DNA of 64,000 nucleotides from Asterella californica (Eukaryota > Streptophyta > Marchantiopsida > Marchantiales > Aytoniaceae). The stretch spans positions 1,550,001 through 1,614,000 of the forward strand of contig JAYKYS010000004.1 in the NCBI GenBank assembly GCA_036924285.1. Direction: 5' to 3'. This document shows positions 43,731 through 53,959 of this stretch, in pieces. Below the pieces are notes generated by a model that was not told the DNA's origin, did no database searches, and saw only the letters and a list, made by a program, of their open reading frames with translations. The translations under genes were made by a program, and so were the position numbers. Within the stretch, counting starts at the first letter, position 1. Every line of letters starts with the position of its first letter.

Positions 43731-45284
43731 TGTAGTGATGTGAATCATTTCACATAGTGAATAATTCATCTCTCGGTTAGGAGTTAGTCTCTCTGAGTGA
43801 AGTTAAGACGTTAGAGAAGTCGATTCTGGAGGTTGTGAGCATTGACGGCTACGTGTTACGCTTCTATTTGGACACTTGAGAGTTAGTAGTCATAGAAGTT
43901 AGCTTAATATTACTCCTAGTCTTTTATGCATATGTTAACACCGTTGTGTTATATGTTTTGAGTCCTAGTAGGTTGATAGTATGCTATTTATCTTGTTCAA
44001 GCATTCGCACGCTTGTGCAAGTGAATTCATACTTATCTTTGATGTTCAGAGTATATAACTTAGGTTTACCATGTTGATAGAGTTTAAGCTCATGGGTTGT
44101 ACTTACTTATCACCCATGCACACTTTCTAGTTGGTTTAAGTTATCTTTCAAGGTTGCGTGTCATTTTAGGTAGTTTAAGATTTACATTGGCATTTTAGGG
44201 AGATTGACGTGGTAGCCTATGAGTGAAGTTAAGTTACCACGTGGATGAGGGCACTAAAGGACAGCCAAGTGGAGCTATGAACTCCCATTGGTCCATTCTT
44301 ATCTTTTGTAAAACTCTAAACTTAGAAGCAAGGGTCTAAAGAGGAGCTCGAGCATTTGGTGAGGACATCTGAAATCTGAGAACACAGGAGAATAGGGCTC
44401 GTCGTGCCAGTCGCTGTCAGTCAAATTTGTTATCGATTTGGAGCAATAAAAAAGGAGTTATGGCAGATTGAAGTTCGGATTGTGACAGAATTGCATCACT
44501 TTTGTTGATTTTGGGGTTATCAGTGTCAATCGCAGTAGAATTGAGAAAATCGCTTCAAACTTTCGTGATCACATTCAGTGTCAGCAGGGCTACGACTGTC
44601 CACAAGTTTTCATATCAATTGAGTGAGTGAGTAATTCAGGGCGACCACTGAAGCAGAGGGTGTCAGAAAAGCTCTCAATCTAGAGTAGTAACTTCAGAGA
44701 ACGAGATCTGGACAATTGTGTACAATCAAGAGGTCAAATTTCACAAGGATGTTCAACATGTTGTAGACTCCAAATGCTGTAAGAATCATCGAAAGTTATT
44801 GAGCCAATTCTCTGTTCTAGGTCAAAATAGCTGTCTGGGTACTTGAAATTGCCGTAATTTCTTTGCTCAAAACGTTTCTGCCCATATCTCGGTGCTCTGA
44901 TTTGATCTCAAGCTGAAATTTCGTATGTGTATTCAGTAGGACCTCAATTACATGTAGGAGAAGTTCTGATGCCTAAACCATCGTATGTTTCTCGTTCCTG
45001 GGAGTTAAAGCTCAATGTCTGATCTTATTACTGCTAGTTCGATCTGATTTTTATTTTTCTGAACATACTAGAGGATCCAATCGACCTGTGTGAGGGTTTA
45101 TAGTGCCCTTATGATCTGAAGCCTACCTCTGTAGTAAGCAACCACAGCTTGAACCCCAACACTTCTTCGAGTAGACCACCACGGTCAGAAGTTCAACGCT
45201 TCCCTGAGGAGACGTAATACAACATTCACGATCATATCATAGACAGAAGGTTCCGCCCTTCCCAAGAAAACTCTCACAATGATA
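43731..45284 (+). mobile_element. Solo LTR inserted in O protease
   Basis: The 1554-bp block from TGTAGTGATGTGAATC to ACAATGATA is flanked by ACGT (43727-43730) and AGGT (45285-45288). It is the longer relative of the LTR at 28700-30027, and the two share the same unusual first segment. Joining across it restores the protease text of O. Confidence 0.75.
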
Positions 45285-45513
45285 AGGTCTTCTTCTCCAA
45301 CATCAACGGCTGGGCTCTAGAGTCTACAAGACTTTCTGCAGTCAATACATTCTCGGAAGGTGCCACCAAACAGAAGATACCACTTCTGTTGTCCAACAAG
45401 ATCACACTGATGTCAAACCAACACGGTAAATCGTCGGCCTAGCTGGTAACTCATCTAACCTAGCACTCACCGCTTGTCAAGTACCACTGGTAGCTGTTCT
45501 GATCCTTGACTCC
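45285..45513 (-). pseudogene. O: protease active-site region
   Basis: The minus strand matches 11955-12170 of N. The active site reads VDSRAQPLML: catalytic Asp kept (GAC), Gly changed to Arg. It ends at 45513, where E4 inserted. In the intact order the next text would be gag. Confidence 0.75.
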
Positions 45514-48500
45514 TGTAGTGACGTAGGATTTCTCCTTTTGCCCATTTAGTATACAAGATATCGTTCCCACAGAGGATTTGCACAAGTAACGCTGCTCTAA
45601 GTTCTAAGATCTGTTCAAACACACAAACACACGGGTTTTGCCTAGAAATCCCGTCTTCTCACAAAACCACACAAAACAACACGTCTTCCAGACACGCCAA
45701 ATGGTGCTCTGGACCCAAACAAACAACTACCAATTACAATATCATACAACTATTCACAGAGAAGCTCGGGAAGACGATCTTCCTGCTTCCAGGTTGCTTC
45801 TTCCGGTCTTCTCGATATCGTCTTCCCGAAGCGATTCTCGTCTTCTGGGGGTTTAGCTCGTCTTCTCACACCTCCAGAAGGCTGTCCGGCTTCGCAGAAG
45901 TCGACTAGTAACAGTCGTTACACCTTACTCTCACACTCACATTCCAAGGGGATGGATAAATCACAGGGTGTATGCCCCCTGTAGCCGTCCCAGGCTTCTG
46001 CCTACGGAAGTTGTCTTCCTGCAGCACTACAACGACGTTCACCTTCACGGAAGCTCAATAGAAGTCTCGGAAGCTCACTAGAGAAGATAAGAAGATGGGG
46101 AAGATGAGGGAAGATGGGAAGAAGAAGAAATCCAAACAAGAGAAAACATGATGAAAAAAGGCAATTAAGATTCCGACAGGCTTCTAGTCCGGATCCTGAC
46201 TAACAAGCCATCCCTGCTTGTAATAGTTTGGGGAGGAAGACAACAAACGTGAGTACTGTAGCACTGTCTTCTACTCGAGGATGTCGTCTTCTGTTGCGGG
46301 AAGAAGGCTTTTTTCTTCTTCACTTCGCTGCTCTGACTGCTCTGTCTTCTCGGATCCCTTACCCAGAAGACCGTTCGTACGTAGATCCCAAGTGCTCTAC
46401 TGAACGAGTCAAGTTACACTCCACAACTGTTGACATTCACCGTCACTCAGGAAGAACACTTCCCATGCACAATTGGGAGCGAATTCAATACATTCCACCA
46501 CCCAGAAGACATGAGCGAAGCTGCTGCACTCAAATCCACAATCTATTTCCCGAGAAGAGGTCACAATGACATTGGGAAGCTCACTCCCGCTACTTCCTGC
46601 GTCTACTCCTCGACACACCAGCCTAGCTAACAGGACTGCACGAGGATGCCGTTCCCTGTTCCTAGACTGTCCACTACTTCTATCTATATCTTCGAACCAC
46701 TGCTGGTGCGAGTATGCAGACCCCTCCTGTATATTCCAAGACTATTCGTATGTTTCCAACAACGGGTGTAGTGCGCTAAGACTGTCTCTGCTCTAATGTG
46801 TCTCGCCTGCCTGCCTGTAGAATCGGTGTGTATGTTCAGTTACTACAGAATTCTACAGAACAAGCAGAACTGGCAGAGCTCCATTTCCTACTCTACGATC
46901 CTACTTAACCATCTGCCTCGAGAGTCAGGGGAGGCGACCACCAGGGAGAGAGAGAGAGGCGCTGACAAGAGGTTGTCACCTCACATGCATGCGGTCCCTC
47001 TTCCCAATTAGCCCTCCACTGTGTTACTCCTACGCTACCTATGCTGCCACATGGGGTCCTAACTATTTTTACATGGAAAACTGCCACCCTTAAGATAACA
47101 TGTCCGATCCTACTAAATCTGGAAGTGTCGATTGAGTTTGCTAACTACTCTGATTGCTCGGTGGCAATCTCCACATGATCTGCTCCTACCGGAGCTACTA
47201 CCTCGACTTCTGATGGGCTGGGAAGCCCTCCGAAGCGCTTCTACCGACTGAGCTAGCATCTTCTGCGCACGAGCCTCCGCTGCTTCCCTCTACGTCTTCT
47301 CCACTGCAGCTCGCGCTTCTGCGGCTTCTCGCTGCATCTTCCAAGTGGTCTGCTCTTCTGCGAGGGCAGTGAATCTTCTCCCGCACTCGGAGAACTTCCT
47401 GATCGCGCTGCTGTACTCGCGCCTGCAACTCCTGGTTGCTCTTCCGAAGTTGCATCGACTCCTTGGCAGAAGCGGCTGCTTCCGTCTTGTACCTGGCTGC
47501 AAGCTTCTCCGTGGTGCGGAGACTAGCTTCCAGCGACTCCGTCTTCTGCTGGCTGTCTTCCTGTCGCAGCAAGGTGCGCAGGCCGAATCCAGGCTGTAAG
47601 GGCTTCTCCTGTGCCCTCGCTCTCCTCTCCAGCAACTCCATAGCGGGCTGGATCTCCTTCTGGAAGTAGGCACTGAACTCCTCCAGTCGTCTTCCTGCGG
47701 AAGACAAGTTCATCCCCACCACTCGCTCGGAGGTGTCGACCTTGTCTTCTAGAGGCAAGGAAGCCTCTTCCACCACTACGGCCTTCATCTTCTGCGCACG
47801 AGAAGAAGCTACTCTTCTCATCTTCCGAGGTGGAAGACTCCTCGTGGCAGGAGCGGCTCTCCTCTTTGCGCTTCCTCGCATCGCAGTAGGAGCGCCCATC
47901 CATCCTTCGTCTTCTGGAGTCTTCGGAAGACTACCAGGTGTTACAGAAGCTGTCTTCTGCTCCGATCGGGTACTCAGCAAGTCTTCCTCCGAGTCCGACT
48001 TCGATCCTGAATGAATGAGGGAGATGGGTGTCCTCGGTACACTTCTGTGACCCATCTTCCTCACTGGCGTGGCGTCTTCCGACCCACTAGACTCGTCTTC
48101 CTTCACCAGAAGCGTCTTCTGGTGAGAGCCGGGTCTCAGTTGTGGCATCAGAGTGGGAGGGGACGTTGCTGCTGTCTCTCGGTCATCGTCTTCTGAGGTC
48201 TCCTCCTTCACCTCCTGTCGCTCCGTTGGCCCATACACTGCCAGCTGATCTTCCCTAAGATCTCCCATGGCTACATACAAGTAGCAGAAGAAGGGCGTCA
48301 GATGTCCTCCCGCTGGGGTACCCAAGTATGCTAGCTCCGTCTGTACATAGTTGTGGATGTACGCGCTCCAGTAGAGTGGCACTCTATCATCCCACACTGA
48401 TTCCAGGAACTCCACGTCCTGATCTCCTAAGTACCTTGTCTTCTGCGCTTTTCCCTTGGAGAAAAGATGCAGAAACAACTTCGCCAGAAGTCGCTTCTTC

Positions 48501-48845
48501 GGCTCCCGGTAAGACTCTATCTTCCAACCGTTCCTCCCCTGTCTGTCTTCCCCGAAAAGGCAGGTGGTACTCCCAGGCACATGCCATGAACTCACAATCC
48601 TAGGCAAGATCTTCTTCTCGTACCAATATCCTCGGTTCTCGGTCTCAGGCCTATGAAACGCCTTACGCCAACTGTCTTTAGTCCAGGAAGACGGTCTTCC
48701 CCGAGCTACTCCTGCCTTCGCAGGTACACGGTTACGCGGTGGTAACGCGGCCCACACCTCCTCCAGAAGCCCTTGATCTACGAGGTTCCAATCCCACAGG
48801 AAGAAGTCGAGACCCAACTCCTTGAGGAAAGGAGTGGCCTCGGCC
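45514..48845 (-). repeat. E4: 3' LTR (partial)
   Basis: 45514-46729 and 48488-48845 match 61273-62479 and 62480-62837 of the 5' LTR with few differences. 46730-48487 (1758 bp) is missing from the 5' copy. It is truncated at 48845 by the junction with E5. The outer edge TGTAGTGACG abuts O sequence (TTGACTCC). Confidence 0.8.
47198..48817 (-). CDS. E4: LTR-encoded protein of unknown function
   Basis: An open frame of 539 codons lies on the same strand as E4 pol but inside the LTR. The N-terminal third is globular and Trp-rich (FFLWDWNL, WYEKKILPRIVSSWHVPG). The middle is acidic and Ser/Thr-rich with basic nuclear-signal-like clusters (KRRAAP, RKMRR). The last third is a likely coiled coil (Glu/Gln/Arg-rich from about residue 390). 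The 5' LTR copy shows that the frame began further upstream: ATG at 62911, adding about 32 residues. I do not recognise the family. It might be an accessory Tat-type ORF or a captured host gene. The start at 48817 is an artefact of truncation. Confidence 0.6.
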   Translation of the reverse strand: MGLDFFLWDWNLVDQGLLEEVWAALPPRNRVPAKAGVARGRPSSWTKDSWRKAFHRPETENRGYWYEKKILPRIVSSWHVPGSTTCLFGEDRQGRNGWKIESYREPKKRLLAKLFLHLFSKGKAQKTRYLGDQDVEFLESVWDDRVPLYWSAYIHNYVQTELAYLGTPAGGHLTPFFCYLYVAMGDLREDQLAVYGPTERQEVKEETSEDDDRETAATSPPTLMPQLRPGSHQKTLLVKEDESSGSEDATPVRKMGHRSVPRTPISLIHSGSKSDSEEDLLSTRSEQKTASVTPGSLPKTPEDEGWMGAPTAMRGSAKRRAAPATRSLPPRKMRRVASSRAQKMKAVVVEEASLPLEDKVDTSERVVGMNLSSAGRRLEEFSAYFQKEIQPAMELLERRARAQEKPLQPGFGLRTLLRQEDSQQKTESLEASLRTTEKLAARYKTEAAASAKESMQLRKSNQELQARVQQRDQEVLRVREKIHCPRRRADHLEDAARSRRSASCSGEDVEGSSGGSCAEDASSVGRSASEGFPAHQKSR

Positions 48846-49075
48846 TTACTGCTGTTAGAATGGAGACACGAGTTATGGATGATGGTTCAGCCTATGCTAG
48901 GATACGTAGTAGAGACGGCAAAAGAGCTGTTCAATTTTTGACCGTTGCTGCAGAACATGAGAGGAATCGTGATAGCTTGAGAGACCGTCCACTGCCTAAG
49001 ATTACTCAGGAGTTTAGAGAGTCTAGGGGTTTTGGCAGAGTACCATTGAAGAGCGAGACTTCAACGGTACAGTAG
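48846..49075 (+). pseudogene. E5: protease C-terminal remnant
   Basis: The frame gives AVRMETRVMDDGSAYARIRS and continues to a TAG at 49073-49075. The active-site Asp lies in the lost part. The stop is followed within one base by the open pol frame in the -1 register. The same arrangement exists in E2. Confidence 0.7.
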
Positions 49076-51567
49076 AGCTAGGATTCTCGCTTGATCCAGT
49101 AGAGCAGGAAGCTTTATCCACTGGCTTCTTAGGACTGACATCATGTGGATCAGTGTGTTATAGGAAGGTTGAGAATCTAAAGAGGTTTGAGAGGCAACAT
49201 GTGAAGTGTGTACATCAGTCTTTGTGGGACAGTGGAGACTTAGCAGGAGATGAATACATATCTGGAGTGTTTGAAGAGCAGTATTTGGTAGATACTATAG
49301 GGGAGTTGAAATCTATAGTAGAAAGCTCTACAGATAATGTAGATAGAGTGGTGAGAGTGAGCTCCAAGGAGCTTTATGATGTTATTGATAAGTTTATAGA
49401 TCGACAAGAGGTGTATGTGGAGACCAAGTACAAGTCAGTGGCAAAGAAAGTCAAACCAGTGGCTTTGCCTTTACCACTCGATTACAATCAGAAGATGGAG
49501 CAAGCTGCACGAGAACCGACGCTTAGAGGACCGAGAAGAATTGGGCACCAGTTTACAGAAACAACACTGAAGGACCTGAGGATTGGAGGTGATGGATTTC
49601 TTACTGAGCAAGAGAAGAAGAGCTTCAGGGAGATGCTATCTAGGCATGGTAAGGCGTTTGCGTTTGAGTCACATGAAGTAGGATGTGTAGATCCAAGTGT
49701 AGTTGCACCTATGGTAATCTTTACTATATCGCATGTGCCTTGGAATCTACGTCCTATCCTTGTACCTAGAGCTCATCTACCAAAGTTGATAGACTTGCTC
49801 AATGAGAGGATTAGGATGGGTATCTTGGAACCATCTATAGCTCCCTACTCTAGCAGATGGTTTACTGTTCCGAAGAAGAGTGGAGCTTTGAGATTCATTC
49901 AAGATATGCAGCCAGTTAACAAGGTGACTATCAGGAATATGGGTATAGGACCTATTGTAGACGAGTTTGCAGAGGCTTTTGCTAGTCGTGCTATCTATTC
50001 AATGGGAGACTTATATTCAGGTTACGATCAGTTTCAGTTATTCTCTGAGAGTAGAGACTTGACTACAATGAGGACATCTTTGGGGTTACTAAGGATGTGC
50101 ACCTTGCCACAAGGTGCTACCAATTCTGTAGCACATATGATGAATGGCATGAATAAAGTTTTGAGGGATTTCATTCCTGAAAAAACTATGCCATTCCTTG
50201 ATGATGTGCCGATCAAAGGGTGTGCTGAGGAGGAGAAGAATGAGGTAATGGATCAGAGGGGGTGCCGTAAGTTTGTTGCAGATCACATAGTTGACTGTGA
50301 TAAGATATTGAGTCGACTGGAGGAGGTTCATTTGACTTTATCAGGAGCAAAGTCTGTATTTGGAGAACAAGAGGTGTTGATTGTGGGGCACCTATGTGGA
50401 TCTTATGGTCGGAAACCTTGTCCAAACAAGGTTGATGCCATTCGAAGAATGAAGGAGACGTGTGGATCGGTTACTGAGGTGAGAAGGTTTCTAGGTGCAT
50501 GTGTGTTTTATCATATATGGATTCCACACTTTGCCCATGTAGCAGATCCGCTGTACAAGTTGCTGAGGAAGGGGCAAAGATTTCAGTGGCAAGAGGAGCA
50601 AAGCGAGTCTATGAGGAAGTTGAAGGATCTTTTGGCTTCACCACCAACTCTACGGAAGGTAACATATGAGTTGGGCAGACTTGTCATCCTTACTGTTGAT
50701 ACTAGTCCTATTGGCATTGGATGGGCTGTAGGACAAGACGATGAGGATGGAAATAGATATGTGGTGCATTTTGGTGCTAAGGTATTAAGTTCACGTCAGA
50801 GAGACTACCCTCAGGTCAAGAGAGAGCTATGGGGAGTAGTTACTGCGATGAAAAGTGACAAAGAATACTTGATAGGAGCACCTGTGGTTGTGGAGACAGA
50901 TTGTTTACCTCTCTTGGGAATGATCACTAGTTGTACAACTCCAGATATTGCTATGTTGAGGTGGATAGCATATATCAAGTCCTTGAACCCAGAGTTTAGA
51001 CATATTGCAGGGAAAGACAATCCTGTGGCAGACATGTTATCAAGGGCTAGGTATTACGATGAGAAGGAAATGATAGATGACCAGGAGGATGTGGGAACAG
51101 AGTTCTATTCTAGTGCTCTTGCTAGAAGAGATAGAAGCTATTTTGCAGCTCCATTGGAGTTATTTGAGGAAACTATGTATGATGGCGAGTGGTTGGATCT
51201 TGGGCGCTATTTGAGTTCATTGGAAAGGCAAGAAGGCTGGTCTGATGCAGATTTCAAGAGGATCCGTAGAACAGCTTATGGTTACTTTTTACATGGAGGA
51301 CATCTATGGAAGCGCCCTAAGCTACAAGGAGGTATACCGCAGCGGGTAGTATGTGACTTGGAATTGCAGCAGAAGCTGATCAAGGAGTTCCATGAGAGTT
51401 TATGGGCTGGTCATAGAGGAGTTTGGGCTACATTTGCCAAGATGAAGGAAAAGTATTGGTGGAAGGGTATGTATAAGGATGTAGTACAGTTTGTTTCATC
51501 TGTATACCTTGCCAGATGTATTCCAACGTACGTCATCGTGATGGATTGCATCCTACTTATCCTTTAG
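49072..51567 (+). CDS. E5: pol, reverse transcriptase and RNase H
   Basis: The frame is open from about 49072; the first ATG is at 49153 (CYRKVENLK follows). It has an N-terminal extension of about 200 residues without a known domain. RT follows, with PYSSRWFTVPKKSGALRFIQ, GDLYSGYDQFQL, LPQGATNSVAHMMNGMNKV and the catalytic MPFLDDVPIKG (residues about 349-351 from the ATG). RNase H follows (ILTVDTSPIGIGWAVG near residue 513, VVETDCLPLLGM, HIAGKDNPVADMLSR), then a linker and the start of the integrase zinc domain (FHESLWAGHRG). A one-base deletion near 51500, where E2 has TCATCCTG, throws the frame. Integrase continues in the frame starting at 51516. RT and RNase H look intact. Confidence 0.85.
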   Translation, partial: VELGFSLDPVEQEALSTGFLGLTSCGSVCYRKVENLKRFERQHVKCVHQSLWDSGDLAGDEYISGVFEEQYLVDTIGELKSIVESSTDNVDRVVRVSSKELYDVIDKFIDRQEVYVETKYKSVAKKVKPVALPLPLDYNQKMEQAAREPTLRGPRRIGHQFTETTLKDLRIGGDGFLTEQEKKSFREMLSRHGKAFAFESHEVGCVDPSVVAPMVIFTISHVPWNLRPILVPRAHLPKLIDLLNERIRMGILEPSIAPYSSRWFTVPKKSGALRFIQDMQPVNKVTIRNMGIGPIVDEFAEAFASRAIYSMGDLYSGYDQFQLFSESRDLTTMRTSLGLLRMCTLPQGATNSVAHMMNGMNKVLRDFIPEKTMPFLDDVPIKGCAEEEKNEVMDQRGCRKFVADHIVDCDKILSRLEEVHLTLSGAKSVFGEQEVLIVGHLCGSYGRKPCPNKVDAIRRMKETCGSVTEVRRFLGACVFYHIWIPHFAHVADPLYKLLRKGQRFQWQEEQSESMRKLKDLLASPPTLRKVTYELGRLVILTVDTSPIGIGWAVGQDDEDGNRYVVHFGAKVLSSRQRDYPQVKRELWGVVTAMKSDKEYLIGAPVVVETDCLPLLGMITSCTTPDIAMLRWIAYIKSLNPEFRHIAGKDNPVADMLSRARYYDEKEMIDDQEDVGTEFYSSALARRDRSYFAAPLELFEETMYDGEWLDLGRYLSSLERQEGWSDADFKRIRRTAYGYFLHGGHLWKRPKLQGGIPQRVVCDLELQQKLIKEFHESLWAGHRGVWATFAKMKEKYWWKGMYKDVVQFVSSVYLARCIPTYVIVMDCILLIL

Positions 51568-52538
51568 CCATTCATTATAAATGGGTAGTTGATCTGGTAA
51601 CTATGCCATTTGGACTTGGACAAATGAGGTATCTAGTCTTAGCTAGAGAAGATCTATCTAACCAAGTCGAAGGCCGTGCTCTGAGGACGAAGACCACTGC
51701 TAGTGTCTGCCGCTTTCGACTTGAAGATGTTATTTGTAGGTATGGGTGTGTGGGAAAGATCACTGCAGATAGGGGTGAGCTGGATGCACAAGAAGCAGTT
51801 GAGTTCTTCAAGCGATTGGGAATCAAGTTGGCGTTAACCACTGCTTACAATCCTGAAGGGAATGGCAAGAGCGAAAGAGGTCATCCGCCAATCATCAAAG
51901 CTTTGGTAAAAGCTTGCAAGGGTAAGATCCGTGAATGGCCTAGACAGCTACCATTTGCTTTGTGGGCAGATCGTACAACTCATAGTACCGTTACAGGTTA
52001 CATGCCAGCAGAGTTGATACTAGGACAAAAACCTGTGATGCCGATTGAGGAGGTTGTGCCTACTTGGAATGTTTTGTCATGGGAAGATGGTAGAAGTACG
52101 GAGGATCTTCTTGCATTAAGGATCCAGCAGTTAGAACGAAGACCTGAGGATGTTGCCAAAGCTGTGGAAAGGTTAAAGACTGCTAGAGAGAGAAACAAAG
52201 GCAGATTTGATAGAACGCATATATTACGACCCAAACCAGTTAAGGAAGGTGATTGGGTGTTAGTCTATGATAGTAGTCTTGATAATCAGCATAGCGCTAT
52301 CAGAAAGTTTTCCAAGAGATGGTTCGGACCTTATGTGGTGTTAGAAGTTTATGATAATGCCACGTACTCTTTGAGAGAGTTAGATGGTGCAGTGCTCAAG
52401 ATACCAGTCGCAGGGAAGAGAATCAAGCTCTTCAGAAGGAGAGGGGAGGACCAGAACATTGCAGAGTTTACAGAAGATGAAGCTGAAGACTCAATGCAGG
52501 TTGAAGATGAGTTTGAAGCTGAAGCTGAAGAGTCTTGA
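51516..52538 (+). CDS. E5: integrase core and C-terminal domain
   Basis: The 340-codon frame has the core residues VVDLVTMPFG (Asp), ITADRGELDAQEAVEF (Asp) and GNGKSERGHPP (Glu). The SH3-like tail follows (EGDWVLVYDSSLDNQHS, KRWFGPYVVLEVYDNATYSL), then RIKLFRRRGEDQN and a strongly acidic end of about 30 residues. It is separated from its zinc-binding half only by the one-base deletion near 51500. There is no chromodomain. The acidic tail is conserved with E2 and E3. Confidence 0.8.
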   Translation: MYSNVRHRDGLHPTYPLAIHYKWVVDLVTMPFGLGQMRYLVLAREDLSNQVEGRALRTKTTASVCRFRLEDVICRYGCVGKITADRGELDAQEAVEFFKRLGIKLALTTAYNPEGNGKSERGHPPIIKALVKACKGKIREWPRQLPFALWADRTTHSTVTGYMPAELILGQKPVMPIEEVVPTWNVLSWEDGRSTEDLLALRIQQLERRPEDVAKAVERLKTARERNKGRFDRTHILRPKPVKEGDWVLVYDSSLDNQHSAIRKFSKRWFGPYVVLEVYDNATYSLRELDGAVLKIPVAGKRIKLFRRRGEDQNIAEFTEDEAEDSMQVEDEFEAEAEES

Positions 52539-52573
52539 TCTAGATCTAGCACATACCGGAGGATGTGCAGGTT

Positions 52574-52586
52574 CGGAGGGGGTGGA
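52574..52586 (+). other. E5: polypurine tract
   Basis: CGGAGGGGGTGGA-type run immediately before the LTR, as in E2 and E3. Confidence 0.75.
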
Positions 52587-53959
52587 TGTCGCGCTACTTG
52601 GCGGCTACATGCTTGACTTCTACTCCGACGCTTAGGTTTGGTAGTTCTAGAAGTTAGCTCATATTACTTCTAGTCCTTTATGTATATGTTTGACACCTTT
52701 GCATACGGTGTTAACACTATTTTGAGTCCTAGTAGGCTGATAGTATGTTAGTTATCTTGTTCAAGCATTTGTGCGCTTGTGCAGGTGACTTCTTACTTGT
52801 CTATGACGTTCAATGTACATAACTTAGGGTTTCCATGCTGATAGGGGTTTGAGCTCATGGGTTGTACTTACTTGTCGCCCATGCACGCTTTCTAGCTAAT
52901 TTAAGTTATTTTTTGGGGCTATGTGTCATTTTAGGTAGTTTAAGTTTTACGCTGGCACTCTAGGGGGCTTGACGTGGTAGCCTATGAGTGTAGATAAGTT
53001 ACCAGGTAGTTTAAGGCACAAAAGGACAGTCAAGTGGAGCTATGAACTCCCATTGGTCCATTTTTGTCTTTTGTAAAACTCTAAGTTTAGAAACAGAGCT
53101 CTAGAGGAGAGTTCGAGCAATTGGTGAGGTATCTTCGAAATCTGAGAACACAGGAAGAGAGAGCTCGTCGTGCCAAGCACTGTCAGTGAAATTTTTGCTC
53201 GATTTGGATCAATAAACAAGAAGTTATGCCCAATTGAAGTTCGGATTGTGCCAAAACTGCATCACTTTTGTTGATTTTGGGTTTTTCGGTGCCAATTGCA
53301 GCAGAATTGAGGAAATCACTTCAAAACTTCGTGGTTACGTTCACTGTCAGGAGGGCTACGACTGTCCAAAAAGTTTCGAATCATTTGAGTGATTGAGTAA
53401 TTCAGGGCGGCCGCTGAAGCAGAGGGGGTCTGAAAAGCTCTTAATCTAGAGCAGCGACTTTAGAGAAGGAGATCTGGAGTTCTACAAACAATCAGGAGTC
53501 CCAACTTCACAGGGATGTTCAGCATCCTGTAGACTTCAAATACTGTGAGAAGATTTGAAATTCATCGAGCCAATTCTCTGTTCTATGTCTGAATAGCTGT
53601 CTAGGTACCAGAAATTGCCATAATTCTCTTATTCATAACTTTTCTGTCAACATCTCGGTGCTAGAATTCAATCTCAGGCTGAAACTTCGTGTGTGTGTTC
53701 AATAGTGCCTCATTTACATGTAGGGGAAGTTTAGAAGTCTAAACCTTCATAGTTTTCCTCTCTTTGAGTGTCAAAGTTCACCGCTTAAGCCTATTACTAC
53801 CAGTGAGACCTAAATTTCGCTTTTTGAGCATATCAGAGGATCCTACACTCCTGTGTGAGTGTTTATAGCTCCTGTTGTGACCTGAAAGCCAACCTCTTGA
53901 GTAAACAACCACAGCCAGAAGCCCGGCGCTTTCTTAGGTAGACGGATCACACTCCGACA
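52587..53959 (+). repeat. E5: 3' LTR
   Basis: The 1373-bp member of the E2 LTR family runs from TGTCGCGCTACTTGG to CACTCCGACA. E4 sequence follows at 53960 (TCAG). No matching duplication can be tested because the 5' end is lost. Confidence 0.85.

Larger units (their letters stand above)
5560..45513 (-). mobile_element. Retroelement O: old Ty3/gypsy element with DNMT and PHD modules, interrupted
   Basis: Five collinear minus-strand pieces match the better-preserved plus-strand element N: 5560-8049 (RNase H, integrase, PHD), 17511-19037 (RT start, DNMT C-half), 36646-36975 (DNMT middle, now inverted), 42949-43730 (protease end and DNMT motif I) and 45285-45513 (protease start). Each gap is a younger insertion. 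At 8049/17511 the host sequence rejoins exactly across AACA. O has many stops and frameshifts and is dead. Its gag and 5' LTR are predicted to lie right of the window, beyond element E4. O is the landing pad for nearly everything else in the window. Confidence 0.85.
48846..53959 (+). mobile_element. Retroelement E5: 5'-truncated relative of E2
   Basis: It begins inside the protease (TTACTGCTGTTAGAATGG, equal to E2 at about 27789) directly against E4 sequence. It continues through pol, a polypurine tract and one LTR at 52587-53959. Over the shared part it is very close to E2 and better preserved. The 5' LTR, gag and half of protease are missing, so this is a deletion product. The short shared string at the joint is only a few bases. 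Confidence 0.85.

Noticed and set aside
47198..48817. Envelope-like protein of E4
   Set aside because: No signal peptide or membrane segment is visible. Layout is globular, acidic, then coiled coil.
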